DNA from: RPQK01 sp041946865
Lineage (GTDB): Bacteria > Acidobacteriota > UBA6911 > RPQK01
Length of the DNA stretch: 5,021 bases
NCBI GenBank assembly: GCA_041946865.1
Contig: JBHGBF010000322.1
Coordinates: 1 to 5,021, forward strand
Direction: 5' to 3'
Below the pieces are notes generated by a model, which saw nothing but the letters and a program-made list of their open reading frames with translations, did no database searches and was not told the origin of the DNA. A program made the translations under genes and the position numbers. How positions within the stretch are numbered: the first letter of the stretch is position 1; every line of letters begins with the position of its first letter. Positions 1 through 4,916 of this stretch are shown here, one piece after another.

Positions 1-240
1 ACAGCCACACAGCAGCGGTTCCAGTTGATTCATCTGTATACTTTCGCCAAAGTCCAGGGTTTTAAGGACCCTCCAAACCGAAGACTGAGGGATTGCAAAG
101 CCCTCATAGAAGCCGGAACGATAAACAAGCAATGTAGTCTCGCTCCGTTTCGACCTTGGCCACTCCCGGGGCGTGACAGGACCAGCGTCTGTAAAACGCC
201 CGCCTGAAGGCGGAACTAGAAACAGAACGTGCCCGCAATA
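1..240 (-). other. Unidentified structured segment with leftward open reading frame running off the left edge
   Basis: I do not recognise a gene here. On the minus strand one frame stays open from about 378 to position 1. Its only in-frame ATG is at 33-31, beginning MNQLEPLLCGC, with no good Shine-Dalgarno sequence. A second minus frame gives a 25-residue peptide (about 108-32) whose TGA overlaps that ATG as ATGA. The plus strand is also open from 1 to 207, so openness alone is weak evidence in GC-rich DNA. The segment has at least three short hairpins: 56-60/68-72, 86-91/101-106 and 200-204/209-213. It is bordered on the right by an AT-rich island. It could be the start of a leftward gene, the end of a repeated or mobile element, or structured non-coding RNA. 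The other end lies outside the window, so terminal repeats cannot be tested. Confidence 0.3.
193..213 (-). terminator. Weak candidate intrinsic terminator, leftward
   Basis: Read on the minus strand, a perfect 5-bp stem CCGCC/GGCGG with a TTCA loop (213-200) is followed by GCG and four T residues (196-193). The stem is short and the T run is short and offset, so this is only a candidate. It lies about 150 bases past the stop of the PC4 gene and could end read-through from the kinase-PC4 operon. Confidence 0.25.
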
Positions 241-274
241 CTTAACATAATATTTCTTATACGACGTTATTGAA
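237..274. promoter_or_regulatory. AT-rich island, possible promoter region
   Basis: This stretch is strongly AT-rich in otherwise GC-rich DNA and contains -10-like hexamers on both strands, such as CATAAT at 246-251 on the plus strand and TATAAG or TATTAT on the minus strand. None has a convincing -35 box at 16-18 bp. If the leftward frame at 1-240 is real, this would be a natural place for its promoter. Confidence 0.2.
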
Positions 275-278
275 GTGG

Positions 279-307
279 CGGAACGGGCGCTTGGAGCGGC
301 CGTTCCG
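279..307. repeat. Long near-perfect hairpin downstream of the PC4 gene
   Basis: CGGAACGG (279-286) pairs perfectly with CCGTTCCG (300-307). Inside it CGCT (288-291) pairs with AGCG (295-298) around a TGG loop, with a single G/G mismatch at 287/299. The result is 12 base pairs in 29 bases. It starts 59 bases past the PC4 stop codon. No T run follows on either strand, so it is not a classical intrinsic terminator. It may stabilise the 3' end of the kinase-PC4 transcript, act as a U-tract-poor terminator, or be a REP-like or mobile-element palindrome. Confidence 0.6.
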
Positions 308-365
308 GGATGCTGGTGAAGGACTTGTCTTCCCCCCGGCGCCGGCCGCTCAGGCGATCGATTCT

Positions 366-617
366 TTACTCAGTGGTTTCGGGCGGCTGGATATGCCCGT
401 TTTCGAGAAGGTATTCCTCCAGCTTCTGGAGGTTCTCTTTGAATTCCCAGAAACGATCCAGGGACACGGTCACGCCTTTCTTGGTCGGCTTCCACTCCCC
501 TTCGTCGTCCTCGAAGTAGATCCGGAGGTCGGCGTACTTTTTTCCTTTGAACTCGCTCAGCCCAAAGACGATTTTCTCGTTCCAGCCCTTTTCCATTTCG
601 GCGATGAATTCACTCAT
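366..617 (-). CDS. PC4-type (transcriptional coactivator p15) single-stranded DNA-binding protein
   Basis: This 83-residue protein has the fold pattern of the PC4 C-terminal domain. Residues 15-20 (KIVFGL) and 28-35 (YADLRIYF) form beta strands, an acidic turn with a conserved tryptophan follows (DDEGEW, 37-42), then the basic segment KPTKKGVTVS (43-52), and an amphipathic helix (53-70) ends the domain. The family binds single-stranded DNA as a dimer through the curved sheet; bacterial members are typically this small and are thought to act in transcription or DNA maintenance. The ATG overlaps the kinase TGA as ATGA (617-614), so translation is probably coupled. An AAGGAG at 634-629 lies 11 bases upstream of the ATG. 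No own promoter is apparent. Family assignment is firm; the cellular role and the reason for pairing with a kinase are unknown. Confidence 0.85.
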   Translation of the reverse strand: MSEFIAEMEKGWNEKIVFGLSEFKGKKYADLRIYFEDDEGEWKPTKKGVTVSLDRFWEFKENLQKLEEYLLENGHIQPPETTE

Positions 618-1534
618 GTAGTTCGGGTCTCCTTTTGTTCTCGAAGTCGCTGAATGGCGTAGACCGCGGCGCCCTGACAGACGACGTTTTCGCCAAGGGC
701 CGAGAGGAGGAACCTGGTCCGGTTCCGAAAGAACGGAAAGATGTAAGGTTCGGTCCGTGCCGCGACAAGCTCCAGGAAGGCCTGGTTGTTCGTCATCACC
801 CCTCCCCCCATGACGATGGTCTGGGGAGCGAGGAGATTGATGGTCATAGCCAGAACCCGCCCAAGGTATCCGGCCGCCTGCTCGACGACTCTGGTAGCCG
901 GCGGGTCATGTTTGCGGAAGCGTTCCATGAGCGTGCGGGCGTCCATCGTCACTCCGAGCATACGGGACGCGAGGCGGGACAGGCCCGGACCGGCGCAAAG
1001 CGTCTCCAGGCAGCCCCGGTTGCCGCAGGGGCACTCCGGTCCGGCCTCATCGACGACCACATGTCCGATTTCGGCCTCCCCGAGGGCCCCGGTCTGAAGC
1101 AGGCGTCCGTCATGGACGATGCCGCCGCCGATACCGGTTCCAATGGTTACGTAAAAGAGCGTGCTGCGGGTCTCGTGTACACCGAAGTGGGCTTCTCCGA
1201 GCGCTCCCAGATTGCAGTCGTTTTCGATAAAGACCGGGGCCCGAAAGGCGTCCCGCAGGTAGCGCGGAGGATCAATGCCTTCCCAGCCGGGCTCGTGGAA
1301 GCACGGTCCAGGACGCTGGTCCGCCCGCCGAACGGTCCCTCCGAAGCCGTAGCTGACCGCGTGCAGAGGCTCGGAACCAGCCAGCTCGCGGCCCATCTCG
1401 ACAAGATCCGTCAACGTTTCAAGCGCCTCCTGCTCCGGCTCGCGATACCGCCGCGCCACGGTTCGTAGCTGGCCGTTGGTCTCCGCTATGGCCGCAACCA
1501 GTTTCGTTCCTCCACTTTCCAGGCAGATGATCAA
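614..1534 (-). CDS. ROK-family sugar kinase
   Basis: ROK proteins with these motifs phosphorylate a free sugar using ATP in the cytoplasm. Visible motifs, in order: N-terminal phosphate loop ESGGTK at 6-11 (many ROK kinases have D where this has E6); ENDCN at 104-108 with the expected catalytic base D106; glycine-rich GTGIGGG at 132-138; EIGH at 155-158; zinc site H158, C168, C170, C175 in GH-x9-CPCGNRGCLE, which matches the ROK signature; and a C-terminal MGGGV at 242-246. There is no N-terminal helix-turn-helix, so it is a kinase rather than a ROK repressor. The 306-residue length is typical. The start is TTG at 1534-1532, with GAGGAAA five bases upstream (1546-1540). Substrate cannot be read from sequence; the E-x-GGTK form is known in fructokinase-like members. 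It overlaps the PC4 gene by 4 bases and diverges from a SIS sugar-phosphate protein. Confidence 0.9.
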   Translation of the reverse strand: MIICLESGGTKLVAAIAETNGQLRTVARRYREPEQEALETLTDLVEMGRELAGSEPLHAVSYGFGGTVRRADQRPGPCFHEPGWEGIDPPRYLRDAFRAPVFIENDCNLGALGEAHFGVHETRSTLFYVTIGTGIGGGIVHDGRLLQTGALGEAEIGHVVVDEAGPECPCGNRGCLETLCAGPGLSRLASRMLGVTMDARTLMERFRKHDPPATRVVEQAAGYLGRVLAMTINLLAPQTIVMGGGVMTNNQAFLELVAARTEPYIFPFFRNRTRFLLSALGENVVCQGAAVYAIQRLREQKETRTT

Positions 1535-1604
1535 GACTGTTTCCTCAATTCTTCGATCTGGTATGGTATAAGGAACAGCCCGATGAAAACAACGAGGAGG
1601 TCCG
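1535..1604. promoter_or_regulatory. Divergent promoter region between ROK kinase and SIS genes
   Basis: This 70-bp spacer must carry the start signals of both genes. Leftward, TTGTTT (1592-1587) and TATACC (1570-1565) are separated by 16 bp. Rightward, TATAAG (1567-1572) is a good -10 but has no good -35. The two -10 candidates overlap, so the promoters may compete. Rightward translation is supported by AGGAGG at 1595-1600, four bases before the ATG. Promoter hexamers are weak matches; the location is safer than the exact boxes. Confidence 0.35.
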
Positions 1605-2192
1605 ATGCCGGAAGCGTTAGCGGAAAATTCCCTTGCCTACATTAGACAATACAAACAGAAGTGCCGTGAAGTGCTGGAGAAGATTCCGGAGGCCGTGATT
1701 GCTGGACTGATCGAGGTCCTGAAAAAGACCCGTGACGAGGACCGGCAGATCTTCCTGTGCGGCAATGGAGGAAGCGCGGCCACCGCTTCTCATTTTGCCA
1801 CGGATCTCGGCAAAGGCGCCTCCCTGGGCCGCGAAAAGCGATTTCGGGTTCTGTCCCTGACCGACAACGTGCCTTGGATCACCGCCATGGCCAACGACAC
1901 GGACTATTCACGGATTTTCCTCGAGCAGCTCCGCAACTATGCCCGATCCGGGGACCTTCTGCTCGCTTTCAGCGGCAGCGGCAACTCCCCTAACGTGATT
2001 GCCGCCGTGGAATGGGCTAATCAGAACGGCCTCGTGACAGTGGGGATTACCGGCCGGCCGGGCGGGAAACTGGGGCAAATCGCGCAACACCCGATCTTTG
2101 CTGAGTCCAGTCATATGGGCTTCATCGAGGACGCCCATTTCGTCATCCAGCATATCGTCGCCTACTTTTTCATGGAAACGAAGCAGAGCTGA
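1605..2192 (+). CDS. SIS-domain protein, GmhA-like (phosphoheptose isomerase family)
   Basis: This 195-residue cytoplasmic protein covers the whole GmhA fold: an N-terminal helical part (1-45), then a SIS domain with the sugar-phosphate motif CGNGGSAATASHF (52-64) and the second motif FSGSGNSPNV (122-131). Family members isomerise sedoheptulose 7-phosphate for LPS or S-layer heptose synthesis. Aligning by eye with E. coli GmhA, H61 corresponds to H63 and H180 to H183, which are conserved. The catalytic E65 corresponds to D67, however, and Q172 to E175. It is therefore GmhA-like rather than a safe GmhA; it could use another ketose or aldose phosphate. The ATG has a strong AGGAGG at 1595-1600. 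It diverges from a ROK sugar kinase, suggesting a shared sugar pathway, and converges on nifV with a 75-bp gap that holds no clear terminator. No heptose kinase or other LPS gene is in view. Confidence 0.85.
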   Translation: MPEALAENSLAYIRQYKQKCREVLEKIPEAVIAGLIEVLKKTRDEDRQIFLCGNGGSAATASHFATDLGKGASLGREKRFRVLSLTDNVPWITAMANDTDYSRIFLEQLRNYARSGDLLLAFSGSGNSPNVIAAVEWANQNGLVTVGITGRPGGKLGQIAQHPIFAESSHMGFIEDAHFVIQHIVAYFFMETKQS

Positions 2193-2267
2193 CAGACGGG
2201 CCAAGGGACGGCTTTCAACACCCTCGTGGCGCGCGGCAGGGCTCGGGTTTGTCCCGTCGCCAGCCTG
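2193..2267. other. Convergent intergenic spacer
   Basis: This short gap lies between the SIS gene stop and the nifV stop. I see no hairpin followed by a T run on either strand. It carries CCCTCGTGGCGCGC (2221-2234), identical to 14 bases of the terminator downstream of the MFS gene (4894-4907). The second stem arm present there is missing here. A 7-bp inverted repeat, CTGACAG/CTGTCAG (2189-2195 and 2265-2271), spans both stop codons and may be chance. Confidence 0.4.
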
Positions 2268-3425
2268 TCAGTCCGGGCTCGATTCCCTGCCCCGGAACTC
2301 AAAATAGGTCCGCCTCAGCTCCTCTTCGGTCAAGGCGCCTTTCTTGGCGGCCGCCTTGGCTCGGATAATCTGCAGCAGCCTGGCGGCCTCATCGCGCTCA
2401 AGGGGAAGGTTCAGTTTGGCGAGCACCGCCATCAATCCTTGGGATCCCGAGTGTTTGCCGATCACGAAATCCGGGGGTTGAAGCCCGACATCTTCGGGGT
2501 GTATCAGCTCGAACGTCGACCGATCGGCCAGCAGCCCCGAGCAGTGAATTCCAGACTCGTGAAGATAGACGGCGGGTCCGACCACGGGTTTGGAGGCAGC
2601 CAGGGGCCGGCCCGACGCCCCGGCCACGAACTGGCTGAGCCTGGAAAGACCGGAGCTGTCAATGCCTGTTTCTTTGCCCAGACAGATCCGGACCGCCATG
2701 ACAATTTCCTCCAAGGCGGCGTTTCCGGCCCGCTCGCCGAGTCCGTTAACCGTGACGCTGACCGACCGAGTACCGGCCTGAAGCGCGGCGATCGCGTTGG
2801 CGGAGGCCATGCCGAGGTCGTTGTGTCCGTGAAAATCGAAGGCGGCGCCGGGGACCTGCTCGTGAAGCCGCTGCATCAGCCGAAACGTCCCGAGGGGTTG
2901 CAGAAGTCCGACCGTGTCTGCGATCCGGATGCGGTCGGCGCCGGCTTCGCAGGCCAGGCGCGCGAACGCCGCCAGCCGTTCAAGCGGGGCGCGGGAGGCG
3001 TCTTGCGCCCCGACCGAGACGTGGGCGAAATCGGCGCGGGCCGCCTTGACCAAGGGATCGACGAGGCTCTCCACCCAGCGCCAGTCCTTTCCAAAAGCGC
3101 GCATCTGGACGTCCGACACGGGGAAAGAGAAATGAATCCCCGGGACGCGGCACAAAACCGCGGCCTTCAAGTCCTTCTCCGATGCCCGGCACCAGCAGGT
3201 GATCCGGGATTTCAGCCTGCTCTTGGCCAGCGCTTTAAGATCGTCGATCTCGGCCGGACCCATGGCCGGAATGCCCGCCTCGATTTCAGGCACGCCGATC
3301 CCCGCCAGGAGTGCGGCGATTTCCAGCTTCTCCTCCCGGGAAAAGACCACTCCGGCCGCCTGCTCCCCATCCCTCAAGGTGGTGTCGATGATCCAGATGT
3401 CGCGGGACCGGTTCCCGGAGATCAT
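2268..3425 (-). CDS. nifV: NifV-type homocitrate synthase (LeuA/HMGL-like family)
   Basis: The enzyme condenses acetyl-CoA with 2-oxoglutarate to homocitrate, the organic ligand of the nitrogenase FeMo cofactor (or an early step of aminoadipate lysine synthesis). In the 385-residue protein from ATG 3425: DTTLRDGEQAAGV at 14-26, with catalytic R18 and metal ligand D19; the NifV-like GIPAMG at 51-56; HGHNDLGMA at 199-207, with ligands H199 and H201; NGLGERAGNAALEE at 227-240, with ligand N235; HESGIH at 289-294; and IGKHSGS at 322-328. The C-terminus ends soon after, without the allosteric LeuA dimer domain, as in NifV. The GERAGN segment and length favour homocitrate synthase over isopropylmalate synthase; citramalate synthase is less likely. 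The frame is open 61 codons further upstream, but that part has no recognisable domain and overlaps the promoter. No ribosome binding site precedes the chosen ATG. No other nif gene is in view. Confidence 0.82.
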   Translation of the reverse strand: MISGNRSRDIWIIDTTLRDGEQAAGVVFSREEKLEIAALLAGIGVPEIEAGIPAMGPAEIDDLKALAKSRLKSRITCWCRASEKDLKAAVLCRVPGIHFSFPVSDVQMRAFGKDWRWVESLVDPLVKAARADFAHVSVGAQDASRAPLERLAAFARLACEAGADRIRIADTVGLLQPLGTFRLMQRLHEQVPGAAFDFHGHNDLGMASANAIAALQAGTRSVSVTVNGLGERAGNAALEEIVMAVRICLGKETGIDSSGLSRLSQFVAGASGRPLAASKPVVGPAVYLHESGIHCSGLLADRSTFELIHPEDVGLQPPDFVIGKHSGSQGLMAVLAKLNLPLERDEAARLLQIIRAKAAAKKGALTEEELRRTYFEFRGRESSPD

Positions 3426-3439
3426 AAGGTCAGGACCAC

Positions 3440-3468
3440 ATGATACAGGGGCGGGCCGGGACTGACAA
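3440..3468 (-). promoter_or_regulatory. Sigma-70-like promoter of nifV
   Basis: Read leftward, TTGTCA (3468-3463) and TATCAT (3445-3440) each match the consensus at five of six positions and are separated by exactly 17 bp. The expected transcription start is near 3433, only about 8 bases before the nifV ATG at 3425. That explains the missing Shine-Dalgarno sequence and supports the shortened start. No -24/-12 sigma-54 motif, usual for nif genes, is seen in its place. Confidence 0.6.
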
Positions 3469-3470
3469 AC

Positions 3471-3480
3471 CCTGGGAGCA
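3471..3480 (-). promoter_or_regulatory. Candidate regulator-binding element upstream of the nifV promoter
   Basis: Read leftward, this is TGCTCCCAGG, ending 2 bp before the nifV -35 box. An identical copy stands in the same relative place and orientation at the facing MFS promoter (3580-3589). Flanking bases are also similar (CCT before the element in both). The position, abutting -35, suits an activator or an overlapping repressor. The protein is unknown. Confidence 0.45.
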
Positions 3481-3579
3481 AGGTATGCGGCAGGGCTGGG
3501 ACGGCCGCTCGAATCGATCCTCGACCCGGCTCCAGGCAGACATTCCGCCCGGGCGGCCGGCTTGGCGGCCCGATGCCTG

Positions 3580-3589
3580 TGCTCCCAGG
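3580..3589 (+). promoter_or_regulatory. Candidate regulator-binding element upstream of the MFS promoter
   Basis: TGCTCCCAGG, identical to the element at 3480-3471 on the other strand, ends 1 bp before the proposed -35 box of the transporter. Together the two copies form a 10-bp inverted repeat with 99 bp between the arms, which could also allow looping by a regulator. Confidence 0.45.
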
Positions 3590-3590
3590 C

Positions 3591-3619
3591 TTGCTTTTTC
3601 CGAACCATATGCTGAGAAT
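3591..3619 (+). promoter_or_regulatory. Candidate sigma-70-like promoter of the MFS transporter gene
   Basis: TTGCTT (3591-3596) and GAGAAT (3614-3619) are 17 bp apart. The hexamers match consensus at three and four of six positions, so this is a weak promoter, as expected for one that needs an activator. The leader to the ATG would be about 58 bases. Confidence 0.35.
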
Positions 3620-3670
3620 ACAGGCGTCACCCAGTCTCGCTTTATTCAGACATGAATGGTTTCGTTCCAC

Positions 3671-3677
3671 AGGGAGG
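3671..3677 (+). promoter_or_regulatory. Ribosome binding site that fixes the MFS start
   Basis: AGGGAGG lies six bases before ATG 3684. It decides between this start and the in-frame ATG at 3573, which has no comparable site. Confidence 0.75.
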
Positions 3678-3683
3678 CGAAGA

Positions 3684-4862
3684 ATGCACAACAGGATCGT
3701 CGCAGTGGTCGCCCTGATGGCCGTTTTCACCCTGGCCGTCTGTTTCATCATCCTGGGCGCGATTTCAAGTGATCTCATGGCATCGCTCAACATCGATGCC
3801 GCGCAGTTTGCTTCGCTCGGCATGGCGCTCTTCTTGACGAGCTGCATCGTCCAGCTCCTGATCGGTCCGGCGGTCGACAAGTTCGGATACAAGCCGGTCG
3901 CGATTCTCGGCTTTGCCCTCACCAGCGGCAGCATCTTCCTCCTGGCTTTCGCCGGAAGCTTTACGGTCGCCTTCGCCGCGTGCGTGCTGCTCGGAGTCGG
4001 CGCGATGTCCTGCAACACCGTGGGCAACACGCTCATTCCGGTGGTCCTGTTCGAGGGACGGGATCCCGCGCGCGCCAGCAACTTCGGTAACGCGTTTTTC
4101 GGCATGGGCTATGTCCTCACGCCCTTCCTGCTCACCCTTTTCATGCGGACCCTTGGCTTAAGTTACTCGACTTCCTTGCTGATTTTCGCGATCCTCGTCC
4201 TGATCTTCCTGGTCGTTTCGCTGACGGCCGTCTACCCCCAGGTGCCGAGCGGCTTCCAATTCGGCAAAGCGGTGTCGCTCCTGGGACGGGGACCCGTCCT
4301 GATTGCCGCCTTCGCCCTGTTTTGCTACATCGCGCTCGAGGTTTCGATGGGGATATGGACCCGCCGGCTGATGGAGGAACTGTTCGGCAAAGGAATGTCG
4401 GCTGGGGACGCCAGTTTCTGGGCGGGAATGGTTCTCAGTCTGTTCGGCGTGGCCATGATGGTCGGCCGGTTCCTCAGCTCTGCCGTGAAGAACCTGACCG
4501 CGATCGGCATCCGGGTCATTGCCGGGGCGGCGCTGGTTTCGCTGGCCGCCATTGTCATGCTGATGATGACCCAGTCGCCCGCTCTTGCGATTGTGGCCGT
4601 CTTCGTGGTCGGCCTGGCCTTTGCTCCAATCTTCCCGACGATCGTGGGAGTGACTTTTGCCAGCTTCGATGCCAGTCTCTACGGAAGCATCTTCGGGATT
4701 ATCTTCGCGATTGGTCTGCTGGGCGGCACCTTTGTCCCGAAGTACATCGGCAATCTGAGCGCCGCCGGGTCCGTCCAGGGCAGCTTCACGATCGCTGCCG
4801 TCATGGCCGGATTGCTTTTCGTGATTTCGCTCATCATGGGCGCCCTGCGTCAGAAGCGGTAA
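3684..4862 (+). CDS. MFS transporter, FucP-like sugar or organic solute permease
   Basis: This 392-residue inner-membrane protein has about twelve hydrophobic helices: six before and six after a loop near residues 185-200. The MFS motif A, GPAVDKFGYK, lies at 61-70 between helices 2 and 3. A charged residue inside helix 7, in the segment YIALEVSMGIW, resembles the Y-x-G-x-E-V pattern of FucP and related sugar:H+ symporters; this is a family resemblance, not proof of substrate. The ATG at 3684 is chosen over an upstream in-frame ATG at 3573. It has AGGGAGG at 3671-3677, six bases away, and the upstream extension is not hydrophobic and would cover the promoter. The protein ends with a short basic tail, RQKR. 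The gene faces away from nifV and has its own terminator, so it is probably monocistronic. Substrate unknown; sugar, sugar acid or tricarboxylate-like solutes are all possible. Confidence 0.88.
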   Translation: MHNRIVAVVALMAVFTLAVCFIILGAISSDLMASLNIDAAQFASLGMALFLTSCIVQLLIGPAVDKFGYKPVAILGFALTSGSIFLLAFAGSFTVAFAACVLLGVGAMSCNTVGNTLIPVVLFEGRDPARASNFGNAFFGMGYVLTPFLLTLFMRTLGLSYSTSLLIFAILVLIFLVVSLTAVYPQVPSGFQFGKAVSLLGRGPVLIAAFALFCYIALEVSMGIWTRRLMEELFGKGMSAGDASFWAGMVLSLFGVAMMVGRFLSSAVKNLTAIGIRVIAGAALVSLAAIVMLMMTQSPALAIVAVFVVGLAFAPIFPTIVGVTFASFDASLYGSIFGIIFAIGLLGGTFVPKYIGNLSAAGSVQGSFTIAAVMAGLLFVISLIMGALRQKR

Positions 4863-4886
4863 GCCCTCACCAGTTCCCACCAACCG

Positions 4887-4916
4887 GGCGCGCCCCTCGT
4901 GGCGCGCCTTCCTTTT
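4887..4916 (+). terminator. Rho-independent terminator of the MFS gene
   Basis: Two copies of the self-complementary octamer GGCGCGCC (4887-4894 and 4901-4908) form an 8-bp all-GC stem with a 6-base loop, CCTCGT, followed by TTCCTTTT. The stem starts 25 bases after the TAA. The minus strand has no T run after the stem, so it should work only rightward. Confidence 0.75.

Noticed and set aside
271..320. tRNA-Leu-like stretch (GAAGTGGCGGAAC...)
   Set aside because: It resembles the first bases and D-arm of a leucine tRNA, but no T-arm GGTTC-x-A, anticodon stem or matching acceptor end follows. The bases are instead explained by the 29-base hairpin.
635..1468. 277-codon plus-strand open frame opposite the ROK kinase gene
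   Set aside because: It is the antisense of a gene with a complete set of ROK motifs. The translation has no recognisable domain and arises from GC-rich codon use.
2189..2271. 7-bp inverted repeat CTGACAG/CTGTCAG over both convergent stop codons
   Set aside because: It is short, far apart, and each arm contains the TGA stop of its gene, so chance is a sufficient explanation.
2226..3443. 405-codon plus-strand open frame opposite nifV
   Set aside because: It is antisense to a well-conserved enzyme, lacks any domain, and has a composition typical of reverse reading of GC-rich codons.
3545..3556. 12-bp perfect palindrome CCGCCCGGGCGG in the nifV-MFS spacer
   Set aside because: It is made only of G and C, where short palindromes are common by chance, and has no placement relative to a promoter as clear as that of the TGCTCCCAGG pair. 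It could still be an operator.
3426..3608. N-terminal extension of nifV by 61 codons
   Set aside because: The extension has no conserved motif, would exceed the usual NifV length, and contains the promoter TTGTCA-17-TATCAT and the TGCTCCCAGG element.
3573..3683. N-terminal extension of the MFS gene by 37 codons
   Set aside because: There is no ribosome binding site at 3573, the extension is not hydrophobic, and a good AGGGAGG site supports ATG 3684.
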